Assembly: GCA_024516035.1 (NCBI GenBank)
Contig: CM044967.1
Coordinates: forward strand, 21,108,423-21,172,422
DNA: 64,000 nt
Direction of reading: 5' to 3'
Origin: Bactericera cockerelli
Taxonomy: Eukaryota > Arthropoda > Insecta > Hemiptera > Triozidae
Shown here piece after piece: positions 11,501-23,500 of the stretch; the first letter of the stretch is position 1, and every line of letters starts with the position of its first letter. The notes beneath the pieces were generated by a model, which worked only from the letters and a program-made list of their open reading frames with translations, had not been told where the DNA came from and did no database searches. A program made the position numbers and the translations under genes.

Positions 11501-14500
11501 TGGCTGATGTTACAATGCTGAGATTTTTCAGGATTCTCATCGGCAATGTACGGATACGAAGAGTTGAGTTCTGAGAAGAATAGAATTTTTACTTTCCTTA
11601 TCCTATAGAAAGGAAAGTAATGGAATCACCCAAAATTTTCGATTGTGAGGTGCCGTCAGTGGTGGCCTTTTGACCGCCATTTAGTTGCGTTTGGCGGTTC
11701 TAACTAAAGAATAAATGATATGAAATTTGCCTGAACAAATTTTGGCACAGGCATTAGGTAATTTTGGTACCCACTCCTTCGCGAGAGAAAAATTACTACA
11801 ACTCCGGCACTAATTTTGAAATTAGCTGATGGTCCCTACTGGACGCAAATGTTGATACATCGGGTTCCCTCTATGTTAAATGATCTCAGTGCTTGCAACT
11901 CTATTTGCTGAAATTACCAACGAAAAGGTATTAATACCTCAGTTTCGAGATTTTTACCAAGATATTTTTTCTCTCAGAGTAAACAAAATCCCACTACTGG
12001 CAGTAGTCATTTGCGTTCTATTTTTATGATATATTTTGTAAAATCTTTTTTGTAATTTTTACAAAGTTACGCGCGCTCTAAAACTTTTTTATTTTTGTTC
12101 CAAATACTATTTACTGTATTTTAGGGCAAAAAACTTTATTAAACCCTGGCGGAACGCAGTCCAACATTGATGGAACCAAGGTCTTGGGCTTACTGCTGGG
12201 ATAATGAGGGACTAAATAGTCCTAATCAAGCAGTATAAAGGCAGTATAACTTATTCACTGATTGAAGGACAGGCTTATTGACTGTCTCCTTTACTAATAA
12301 CAATAACTGTATCTCCATGGCAACACTCTGGGAAGCTGAAATATTGCCGAAACTAGAAAGGTTTCTCAAAGAGAGGATTTTAAAAGGAACTACAACTGGT
12401 GAGACATTTGAATTTTAATACTCACGAACACCTCCCACTTTCTTGATGTAATCAAAAGGTTCGGGCAATGACCCACCACCACAACCATTCATTTCCTTGT
12501 CACAATCCACGAGCTCTGGAACACAAATGGATGATTGAGTATCTAATAATTAAGTTTGCGCTCATCAATCGTCAAGTAACTTTATTTAACTGTACAACTT
12601 GTCACTAGATGACTTCCAAGTTGTCTTTAGACGATCAGTTGGTCAAGAAATTGAACTGAAATCAAAAGATCTACGAGACACGTCCAGAAAGTAAGTTAGT
12701 GTACTTGATTTGTGTAGGCCTCAAAAAAATGTTAAAAAAAGAAAATAACTTGGTTGCATGTGTAATTGTGTATATATGTGTAATTTAGTTTTCAATTTAG
12801 TCGTCATCCCTGTCGATATAGGTGGTGAGGCGTGGGATTAATTTTTTTTTGTATGCGTTCCTCGAAAAAATTCCCGCCAGCTCCTTTGCCCATTTCTCCT
12901 CATGTTTCATGTTCTTGTCGGTTGAAAACTTTACCTTCTTCCATCAACTCAATACTGAAGAAAACGATACCGGCCGGCATCCAAGATAAATGATGAAAAA
13001 AAGGACAGTGCAACCCAAAGTGAGGGTCCGATTAAAAAATCAAATTAACCTGTGAGTACACGCGCTAAAAATCCGAACGTCTGTACACGCGCGATGAAAA
13101 AAATTCTCACACCTGGTTTTGCTTTGTATTTCGTTCTGCTTGAAGAGTTATATAATATTTTTAAGATACATTAAGTTGAGTTATGTATTTAAAAGATATT
13201 TAAAGTAATTTTAGCAATTTTTTTCCCAAATGATTGCAGTTCGAACACCTGATTTGAAATTTTTTTTATTTTCCAAAATTTGTTCATCGTAAGCCATAGT
13301 GACATAAGTTTGTAGGGCAATTCACAGTATATCTTATAATCAAGAATATTATGTAATTATATTTGTTTAGGTACTTCTAAAAGCTAAAAACAGAAACGAT
13401 AAAAAAATAAATGTACTTAGATTATACCAGGAGGTAAGTAGGTAGGTAGGTAGGTACCCATTATAGTAGGTGGAGAAAGATTACAAAGAATATTAATTAT
13501 TTCAGTATCTAGCAAAAAAAGTGTAGGAAGGTACCTAACTACCTAATATTATTACAAAGAAATTAAATTAATGTTAGTTAAAAGTTTATATTTTGTTAGT
13601 TAAAAATCATTATAATAATTATTATAACAATAGTGAACAATCACGAATTTGGTAGGTAAACACACTAGTTTTCTTTTAAAAAATATTTTTATTTATTTAA
13701 AATAATTGTTATTATTATATTAATTAATTATTAAAACTAATTATTATAAATAATTAATTAAATTAAACTAAATAGTTAGTAACAGAAAAAAAAACTCTCA
13801 AAAAAAAAAAAGTTACGTCTGTACACGCGCGATGAAAAAAAATCTCACATTTCGGACCGATCTGAACTTTTCGCCATGTCACGGGCAACAGAAATTGAAA
13901 ATAACTCAAGGGACTGTGGATACATCTAGATAAACATATTATCAACAGCTACTCCAGGTCCCTACAGGTTAGGACCAATATCGATCAAGTTCTAGCGTTT
14001 TTGCCGAGCGTGTGAGAATTTTTCCCTATGTGCGTGTACTCACGGGTTAAAGAAAATTTCAANNNNNNNNNNNNNNNNNNNNNNNNNNNNNNNNNNNNNN
14101 NNNNNNNNNNNNNNNNNNNNNNNNNNNNNNNNNNNNNNNNNNNNNNNNNNNNNNNNNNNNNNAGATAGGGTAATGCTTGATTGAGATGCAATAATTGAGT
14201 GACTTCTCTTGGTTTTAAACACTTAACAAATTACCAACTTGGTGGGTAGGTGGGGTTAATGTGAGTAGTAGGTTTGTGAATTTCCTGCGAATAGAGGGTA
14301 ACACCCCTGTCTTGATAAACAATTAAAAATTCAACTTTTGAAAAATCTTATGTTACTACTAATAAAGTGAACAGGATACGGCACATAGCTTAAATAATGA
14401 GACAATACTGGTGATTGAAAATTCAATGTTTTCACTGAAAACTACGTGTAGAGTACAAGTAGGTGGTATTATATTTACAATTTGTATCAGTTAAAGAAGA

Positions 14501-17500
14501 TGGGCTCATTAATGAAATATTCTGTAATTTTAAGCGGTCCAATTGTTGGAGAGATTGACGCAGAGAGTTGGGAAAATTCAGTTGGTTTCCGCCACCCATG
14601 CATGGCTTTCTATTCCACACATATCTTCTCCTCTCTTTATTCTGAAGTAACCCTGCGGAAAGACGAAAGTAAGTTATCAGAGAATAATATTAAAATGTGA
14701 CAATCACAAGTAATAATCATAGTAATACTCTTTAGTGGAAGGTACTCAACCCAAGGATAGTGTTCAAAGCATTTTCTACCACCTAACCCTCAGAGTCTTA
14801 TTATTATGTGGTCACAAACTCAAATTAATGAGGAAAAATTCATGCACTGGGTGGGATTTGAACCAACGGATCCCTGCGCTACCTGCATTACCACACTAGC
14901 GCGTTAACCACACAACTACCAGTGCACTCAATTATTTGAAATCATGTAAGGAAGGTAATTTTATTTCCGATAAATTTCCAATATCAGAAATGGAAATTAT
15001 TGTGTTCGTTTTTGTAAAACAATTATTTTTTGCTCCGATTTCATTTTTTTCATATTTCTGTACGTTTCATAAACTCCTGAGTAACTTTGGTTTTGTGTCG
15101 GTCTGTTAAGTACATACCTTGTACCGTGTACTTCTAGGAATGTAGAACAAACGGTATTTCAAAAATTATAACAAATTTAAAGAAAATCGGTTAAGCGGTT
15201 TTGAAGGTAAAAGTGATTTCGTATAAATTCTCAAAATTGCCAAGTATATACAATTTGAAGCAATCACGAGGAAGTATTGTGTCTATAATTGGCAGTGTAT
15301 TTTTCTTAACGTTTATTCAACGTCTGGGTCATTCGGCATCACGAGGGTTCGAATTTTAATGGTCACCCATAAAAGTCTTAACAACGGTAGACGTTGCATA
15401 ACTTCAGTGACAGAAAGAAAACTGGTTTATTCATCGTGCCTTTGATGCAGGCTGATATCAGTTTAGAGGTTCGATTTGCAGTAGCTTTACAGGTTGCCAG
15501 ATAATTTTTACGTGGAATAGAGACATGTTTTTTCTGAAGTGAAAAATTGACTTGGATTTTTTTTTTGACATTTTCATGTCTTTGCTCTGGCACATAACCA
15601 AAATTATGTAACGAAATTATGTGACGAAATTATGTAACGAAATATTAAATTATAAAAAGAGAGAAGAGAAAAAGTATGTGTCATGCGCACAATAACGAAA
15701 TATTAAATTATAAAAGAGAGAAGAGAAAAAGTATGTGTCATGCGCACAATAACGAAATATTAAATTATAAAAAGAGAGAAGAGAAAAAGTATGTGTCATG
15801 CGCACAATACGAAATTTGGTCAGTTAAGTTTTAGACCTTGAATAGTAAAGATGAAAATGTCCCAATGGTTGCAGACTCGTATGCAAGCGTTTTTTCTTTA
15901 TGAAATTTATTCGAGACGTTTCTAAACGCTGTACCATCTTTTCGCTCACGATGACCTAAATTGTTGTTCATTTGTAAATGTAAATCTTTTGTGCGAAGAG
16001 TTTTCCGTTGTTTTTTAATTGGATTATGAATTTGTTCAGGAGTCTCTTGAGAAATAACTCTGAATATTATTTTGTTAGTTTTGCCATACTGTTCTTATCA
16101 ATTTGTCCAGGGCTATGAAATAATAAACATGTAGGTTCTTTACAGTTTGGTATTTGACAAAACAATGATTTGATCCTAGTTATTTGGTTGTTATGTGGTT
16201 GATAAAAAACTTATGAAACACAGGAGACTTATGAGTGACTGTCCGCGCACTGAGGTAGGTATTACTGTTAAGAGAAATATTAAAACAATTAAATAAAAAA
16301 AACATACCTTTTCACCCCAGCTTGATGTCCAACTATTCTTGACTATCCAGAAGGGTTTCGTCTTGCCATCTGAAATAGGTACAATCAAGTGTTAATAATT
16401 ATGAGTGGATTCTTTTGTAGATAAAGTTAAAGTTATCATATTCATGTTAATCACTTTTGTAATATCACAACCACTCAAACTCGCTTTACTAAATCCACGC
16501 TGTAACCGAGACTTGAACCACCGACCTCCAGGTTACAAGTCCGCCGCCTTAGCGATGACGCTACTGAGGTCGGTTTATTGTAAATATGAAAATTTGACTT
16601 TCAAAGCATCTAAGTTGGTGGGTAAGCATTTTTCGGTTTTTTTTTATGGTAATCAACCCCACCTTAATTAAAACCAGGAACATACTCCTGCATTATCGTC
16701 CATACAATTATTTACACCCTGTGTATAGGGTGTAAATGTGTGTATGAATGAACCGCGACCCCTGGATTGTGAGGGCTTCAGGAATAGTTGAGAAAATACC
16801 AATTAGTGCCTAATATACGCCTGTCACTGAGACAATGAGAGCTAACTCAGTATTTTGATATACCAAGAAAATACCTGGAATCACCACTCATCTCCTATCT
16901 AATAACCTCTAATTATTACTGTAACAATTCTAATTTAGATCTAGATCTTACTGTAGAACATTTAAACACAGGTACAGGGAGGACTGTATATAGGTCTTTA
17001 GCCTGTATGCAGTTTTCCTCCAACCTGTTTACCGAACTGCAGTTTAGCCTGTATGCAGTTTTCCCTCGAACCTGTTTACCAAACTGCAGTTTAGCCTGCA
17101 GTTTAGTATGCAGTTTTCCTCCAACCTGTTTACCAAACTGCAGTTTAGCCTGTATGCAGTTTTCCTCCAACCTGTTTACCAAACTGCAGTTTAGCCTGTA
17201 TGCAGTTTTCCTCCAACCTGTTTACCAAACTGCAGTTTAGCCTGTATGCAGTTTTCCTTCAACCTATTTACCAAACTGCAGTTTAGTCTGTATGCAGTTT
17301 TCCTCCAACCTGTTTACCGAACTGCAGCAATATTGCTGCGTGTGAAGAGTGATAAAAAATACTAACCGGCATCTTTCTCTTGTCCATAGCCCACAATCAA
17401 TGTTGCATGGGTGACCTTGTCAGGATCACATTCTTCTTTGCTCATTTCACCTACGCCACCGAAGTAGGTCTGTAAATAAAGTCATGAGACAAGATTTTTT

Positions 17501-20500
17501 TAAAGAAAAATCTTTTACATAGGTCTGTATAATCAGCAAAAATTACACTTCGTGTGGAAAAAAGGGAGAACGTAGATGATTCCTAAAAAGAAGTGCTATC
17601 ATAAGTAAAAAACGCCTGAATTGGCTCTTCTTTTATTGCTGTAAAATAAATAAGCTTGTAAAACTCTTGTCTTAAACATTATAAGTAAAAAAGAAATAAA
17701 GTTTAAGGCACACCTCATTCGTTTCCCTCGATATAATGGTACACGTGTTATAGCATTTTTAAATTTTTTAATCCGTTCTCTAGATATTTCGAGTGGCTCC
17801 TTTTTTTTTGGCGGACCCAGTATAAGCAATTAAGCACTGTAGTTTCTGGGAGGCGTTTTCCCGCGATACGCCCGTTTCGCTTGATTGGTACTTGAAATCT
17901 TTATTTTTACAAACAAAGAGTAACGAAGTGAGTCTACCTTTAACTCAAGCGACGTGACATTTGGCACTATCTATCTATGCATGTATGTTTGAAAAGCGAT
18001 AAAAGTTCCATTCATATTTGGGTATGTTCCATTCATACTTGGAATTTGCTATATAGGCCAAGATTTTGATCAAAATGGCTTATTGTGATAAAAACTGCAA
18101 TTTGTATCCAATCGAGTTGAAATTTCCAGGATATATTCCTTATATTTTTGGTTATATTTTGAATTTGGCACATTTGGCTACCATGTTAAGCAACTTTGAA
18201 CTAGATTTTTTTTTAATGACACTTTTTAGTTTTGATCCTAGGGGGCTCCAGAAAAGACTTTTTGAATTTATTTCAATTGGTTATGGTGTTTTAATTATTT
18301 GGTTCAAGGGGGGGGGGGGGTTTGATTCCCATAAAATTTTCGATACCTCCAAGTGTCTAAGTTCGCCAACCAAAAATGTGTAAAATGGCGGTTTTTCGTC
18401 GGTTTTGTGTTTTTTGGCTAAACAATTAAAGATGTTAGTAAGTTTATGAGATTCGACCCCCCCCTAAACCATACACCATATCCAAGAAAATTCGGTCGAA
18501 AAAAGTAATTGTTGAAGCCGCCAGTGGCGGGATCCTGATTGGCGGCGGGCGTAATGAAACGGGAGCCTTGAAACAGGAGCTACTGAAGACGCTTGTGGTC
18601 TGTATTGTAGCTTCCTATCCCGTAGTATGGCTCCCTTCTGATGGGCTAGAAGTGACACATATTCCCATTTATAGGTGCTGATTCAACACGAGAGCACCGG
18701 AAGTTATCCCTTACAAACAACTGTAATCAAATTTAAATTACAATTTTCAATTTCATCCTATATTTCAAATATTATTTACTTCAGAGAAATTTCTAATATT
18801 GGAAATCAGAAGTATTCGACGCGCCATTGACGCTGGCTTATTAGAAAATATTATGTTCTTTATATTTAGCCACTAAGGTTTACTTACGTCAAGTATTCTA
18901 GAATTTAGAGCGACAGAAATAGGACCATTGTCATACAATTCCTTCCTCATAGCAGGCTCTCCCCCGACTATCTGCTTGTAGCTGAGAACTTTCACAAGAG
19001 ATTGCTCCTTCACCTGGCTGATGTTACAGTGTTGAGATTTTTCTGGATTCTCTTTGGCAATGTATGGATAGAGTGCGTTGGTTACTGAAAAGAATGGAAT
19101 ATTGTTTTGATTTTTTTAACCAGGATACTAACTAGGTGTATTTTATGTTTATTTCTTTAAATATATTTACGCACTTGGGTGTTCATCCGGTGTACGCTGT
19201 GAATCACAAGTAAAACTCTTGAACGGTTTAAAACTATCGAGCTGAAACTTTATTATTATTATGTTACGCTTTATTAGGTAAGGACAATGTACAATATTGA
19301 TAGAACAATACAAAAGTAGATCGATTAAAGAAATAATAAAGAAAAGAGAATAAAGCTAATGTCCTACCTAAAGGACGGGGTTATTGCCTGTGGAAATCTC
19401 TTCACGGCGCGACGGCGCACAAAAAATTAATTTGAGCTCGATCGGACCTCAAGGGTACCTTTTAGGGTCGATTTACTGTGTTTTCAAATACACGTCTTCC
19501 GCGTTATATCACCTAAAATTTCGCACTGAAGGTCCCAGACAGTTTAGCCAAACGGGTTTGAGCATTTGGAGCTGAAATTTTCAGGATATGTTTCATGCAT
19601 CATGTTGACCCAGCAGCTATATGAGAAGTATTGTGTCACTTCTCGCCCATCAGAGAGGAGGTAAGCTACAACACAGACCACAAGCGTCAACAGTAGCTCA
19701 TGTTCCATGACCACGAAATAAAAATGTCTGTGAAACACTCATCTTAAAAAAAGAGATATTTTAATTTTAATACTCACAAACACCCCTGCTTTCTTGATGT
19801 AATCAAAAGCTTTGTCAAAATAACCACCTCTACTACAACCACCATCATTTTTGTCGCAATCCACAAGCTCTAGAACATAACAAGATATTGATTAAATTAT
19901 AATAGAACTACCTACTCCCGAGAATATTAGATAGCGTTCAATTTTGTAAAAAAAAAATATTAGGAATGGGAACAGGACTAAATGCCACTGGTGACTCAAA
20001 GGTAATCAAAGCCAAATTTGTAATCAGCACCTCAAAATCATTGGATTTGATGTGCTCTCATCAGCAGGTAATAGTTGTGTATATCCACGCCATCAGCTAA
20101 CCTCACTATTTTAATCAGTAGAAACAGAAAAGTGAGAAGTTGTATTAGTTGCACATGAATATCAGAACATATCTGGACAACTGTTTCGAGCTAATTTGCT
20201 CTCAACAGTAGGTAGGTAATTATTCTGTAAATATCCATGCCATCAACTAACTTTTATGGACTTTTGAACTTACGCTGTTCGGACAAATCCACAAGCTTCT
20301 TGGTTTTGATAGCATGCCGAGATTCGAGGCTACCAATAACAGAGAATGCCCAGCATGAGCGACAACTGTAATAATATTTAGAAGGGATTTTTTTATTTAT
20401 TTTTTTTAATATGTAATCAAACGCAACCATTGGATAGTTGCATGATTAGTTTAACTATAATTAGAAAATATAAATGTTAAAATTATTTTTATGCTATTAA

Positions 20501-23500
20501 AATATTATTTTGATTGTATAAAAAAAAAAAAAAAAAAAATTGAAACAAAAATTAAAAAAAAAAAAAATGTTAAAATTAGTTAGGTACATAACAAATTACG
20601 ATCTATAGTAATTAATCTGTGATACTTAGTATTTCTTTACATCTTTTCTTATATAAAACGCTAGTTAAATCTAATGCTGTGGATCTTACATTACGTTTTT
20701 AATGTCATAAGGAAAGATCAAACATACCTTCCTTGATCCTTGACACTTGTAACAACATTTTTGGATCTCCAGTCAAAGCTCTCAGGCAAGGCACTCACGT
20801 CAACTTCAACTGTGGCATTGAGAGCTTCCACCGCCGTGAGAATAGGAGATGTGATTCTTATTCCCTTCATATTTTGTAACTCCTCCTCTGAAAGCAATAA
20901 TAATATAATAATAATATTATAGCCTTATTTCTACTGCCCGATTAGAACTAATGAGTCCGATTATTTCAGCAGTGAGCCCAGGACGTATTATTTTGTGGTC
21001 AATATTCGAAATAGAGGATAACTTGTCATGTTTTGGCTGGGTTTCGAACTACCAAGACAAATTATAGAGTATTTATTAACGGAAAAAAGGCTCTATTCCA
21101 TACCCTTCACTCAATTATTATTATTATGAAACGCTTTATTAGAAGAACATAATTATACAGGGTGAGCATAAAGTCTCACCCCACCCCCCGTATCTCGAGA
21201 ATGGCTGAAAATACAAGAAAACGCAAAAACCCGTATTCCTTAATTTTTGGGGGGATTAATTTTCAGCCAAAAAAAAATTGCCTACAGGGCCCCAGTCAGG
21301 CTGGGCATGGATCAACTTTAAAATCTTAAATAGAAAGGTATGTCTTGTGGTATATTGTTTTAAAGGTCTTATAGAGAGAATTTCATTACAACAAATTTCA
21401 GTGAGCTACGACTTACCGTTCTCGAGATACAGGGTCGGACGTCCTGCGTAATATCCATATATTTGACCTATAACTCGTTGACCGTTAATTCCAGAAAAAT
21501 GAAATTTGTTGATAATAACTCCTTATGGCAAGAACTTTCGAACAAGTTAAAACTTGATTTGTTTTTTCGTTAAAAATTTTCGGACTATTCGTCCGGCTGG
21601 CTGACGAAACCGACCAGAAACTAATATCAACAGAGTATGTCGAGTTATAACTTTTTCGACAGGGCTTGTCATAAGGAGTTATTACTAACAAATTTCATTT
21701 TTCTATAATTTACGGTTAACGAGTTATAGGTCAAAATATAGGGATATTACGCAGGACGTTCGACTCTGTATCTCGAGAACGGTAAGTCGTAGCTCACTGA
21801 AATTTGTAGTAATGAACTTTTCTCTATGAGACCTTTAAAACAATATGCCACAAGACATACCATTCTATTTAAGATTTTAAAGTTGGTCCATGGCCAGCCT
21901 GACTGGGGCCGTGTAGGCAAAATTTTTTTGGCTGAAAATGAATCCTCTTAAAAATTAAGGAATACGGGTTTTTGCGTTTTCTTGTATTTTCAGCCATTCT
22001 CGAGATACGGGGGGTGGGGTGAGACTTTATGCTCACCCTGTATACAAACAAATAATGGTAAAAATTAAAATTTAAAATTAACAAAATTAATATAAAAAGG
22101 AAAAAAATAAACAAAATATATACATATGTCCTAATTAAAGGGCGGGGTTATTATCTATGGCAATCTCTTCCACCCAACTCTACCACGCGGTTAGACCGAT
22201 CAACCAGGTGATGACCCTGATTGTTTGGTATAGATTTCTTGTGTCATCTGCTTTTTCAGACTCTTTCCGATTTAAAAGGCTTTCAAGGTTTCTCGCGTTC
22301 ATTTTTCGTGATTTTGATGGCGGAAATGGCATTTTCTAGTATACTTTTCAATTAGAATACGTCATTCCTAAAAAAAATGCAGTGACTCGTTGGGGGTAAA
22401 ATATCTCCAAAGCAGCTTGGATTGTTTTTTAGTAGCTTAGGACCGTTGAGCTGGTAAGCTGTTCTCTACGCTGGAAGTGCCATGAAAAAGCAGTTGCTCT
22501 TCACTACATAAATTAATATATGTATAGTAATATTTAAAAAAAAAAGAAAAAAAAAAATTGCGCATAACATCACCTTACTAGTATTTATTAATAAATAAAA
22601 CAATATCTACTACAATTCTTCTGATGGCAATGCTGACAACACACTGGCAGCATTGCCCGTCTGGATTTTCAAACTGATCCTCTCTGTTAAATGATTAAAT
22701 TGCAATATAATAATACTAATAAATAAAACAATATTTACAATATTAGTAATAATATTAGAAACTACCTGCTCGTGTGTTTAAAATGGATGCTTCACATTTT
22801 TATTTCATAAGCGTAAGCGGAAATAATGACAAGTGACAGTTGAAATTTATTGTTTGAATCATAGGAGCTACAAATAATCAAAAGGTTTATTAAAAAAATA
22901 ATTAAACTTTTACTACCGTCCACTGTTAGTCAAGTGTTTATCGTGCTAGTCTGGTAATCCAGGTGGCGTAGGGATCCGTTGGTTCGAATCCCACCCGGTG
23001 CATGAATTTGAGTTTGTGAACACATAATAATAACACTCTGAGGGTTAGGTGCTAGAAAATACTTCGAGCATTAACCTCGCCTGGTACCTTCCACTAAAGA
23101 GTATTATTATTATTATTATAAACTTTTAATGTACATATTTTTTCTAATTTCAAAATTATTATTTGTTGTATGAAATTTCTTGTATAAAGGTTTAGCCCCG
23201 TAATAAATGTACCCGTTCTCCTGGCATTATTATTATTACTAATACTAATAAATTTAATTCTAATTGGAGCTTTAGAATTGAAAGTTAGTTATAGTTAGCA
23301 TTTTTACCTGAATAATCGGAGTAAAGGTTTACTCCATATTTGGCTGTTCCCCTCTGTATTCTGCGCATCTCCTCTGCTCTAGCCAAACTTTTCTTGAAAT
23401 AGGTAAGTCGCTGAAACAACTCTGTCTGGCTTGAGTAGACCCTATTGAAGTCTCGCATGAAGGACACAAACTCCCCATTCACATTGCTCGCTTCCGACTG

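Noticed and set aside
12515..14578. A second set of cathepsin exons 1-4 for cassette B
   Set aside because: I searched both sides for the SCWAFS, propeptide and signal-peptide codons and saw none; only the 100-N gap could hide part of one.
15637..17330. CRISPR array among regular direct repeats
   Set aside because: The genome is eukaryotic, the repeats are contiguous without unique spacers, and no cas genes are present.
18066..18383. 105-codon plus-strand protein
   Set aside because: It overlaps a dispersed repeat found at 19.5 and 49.3 kb and includes a G11 run; no domain.
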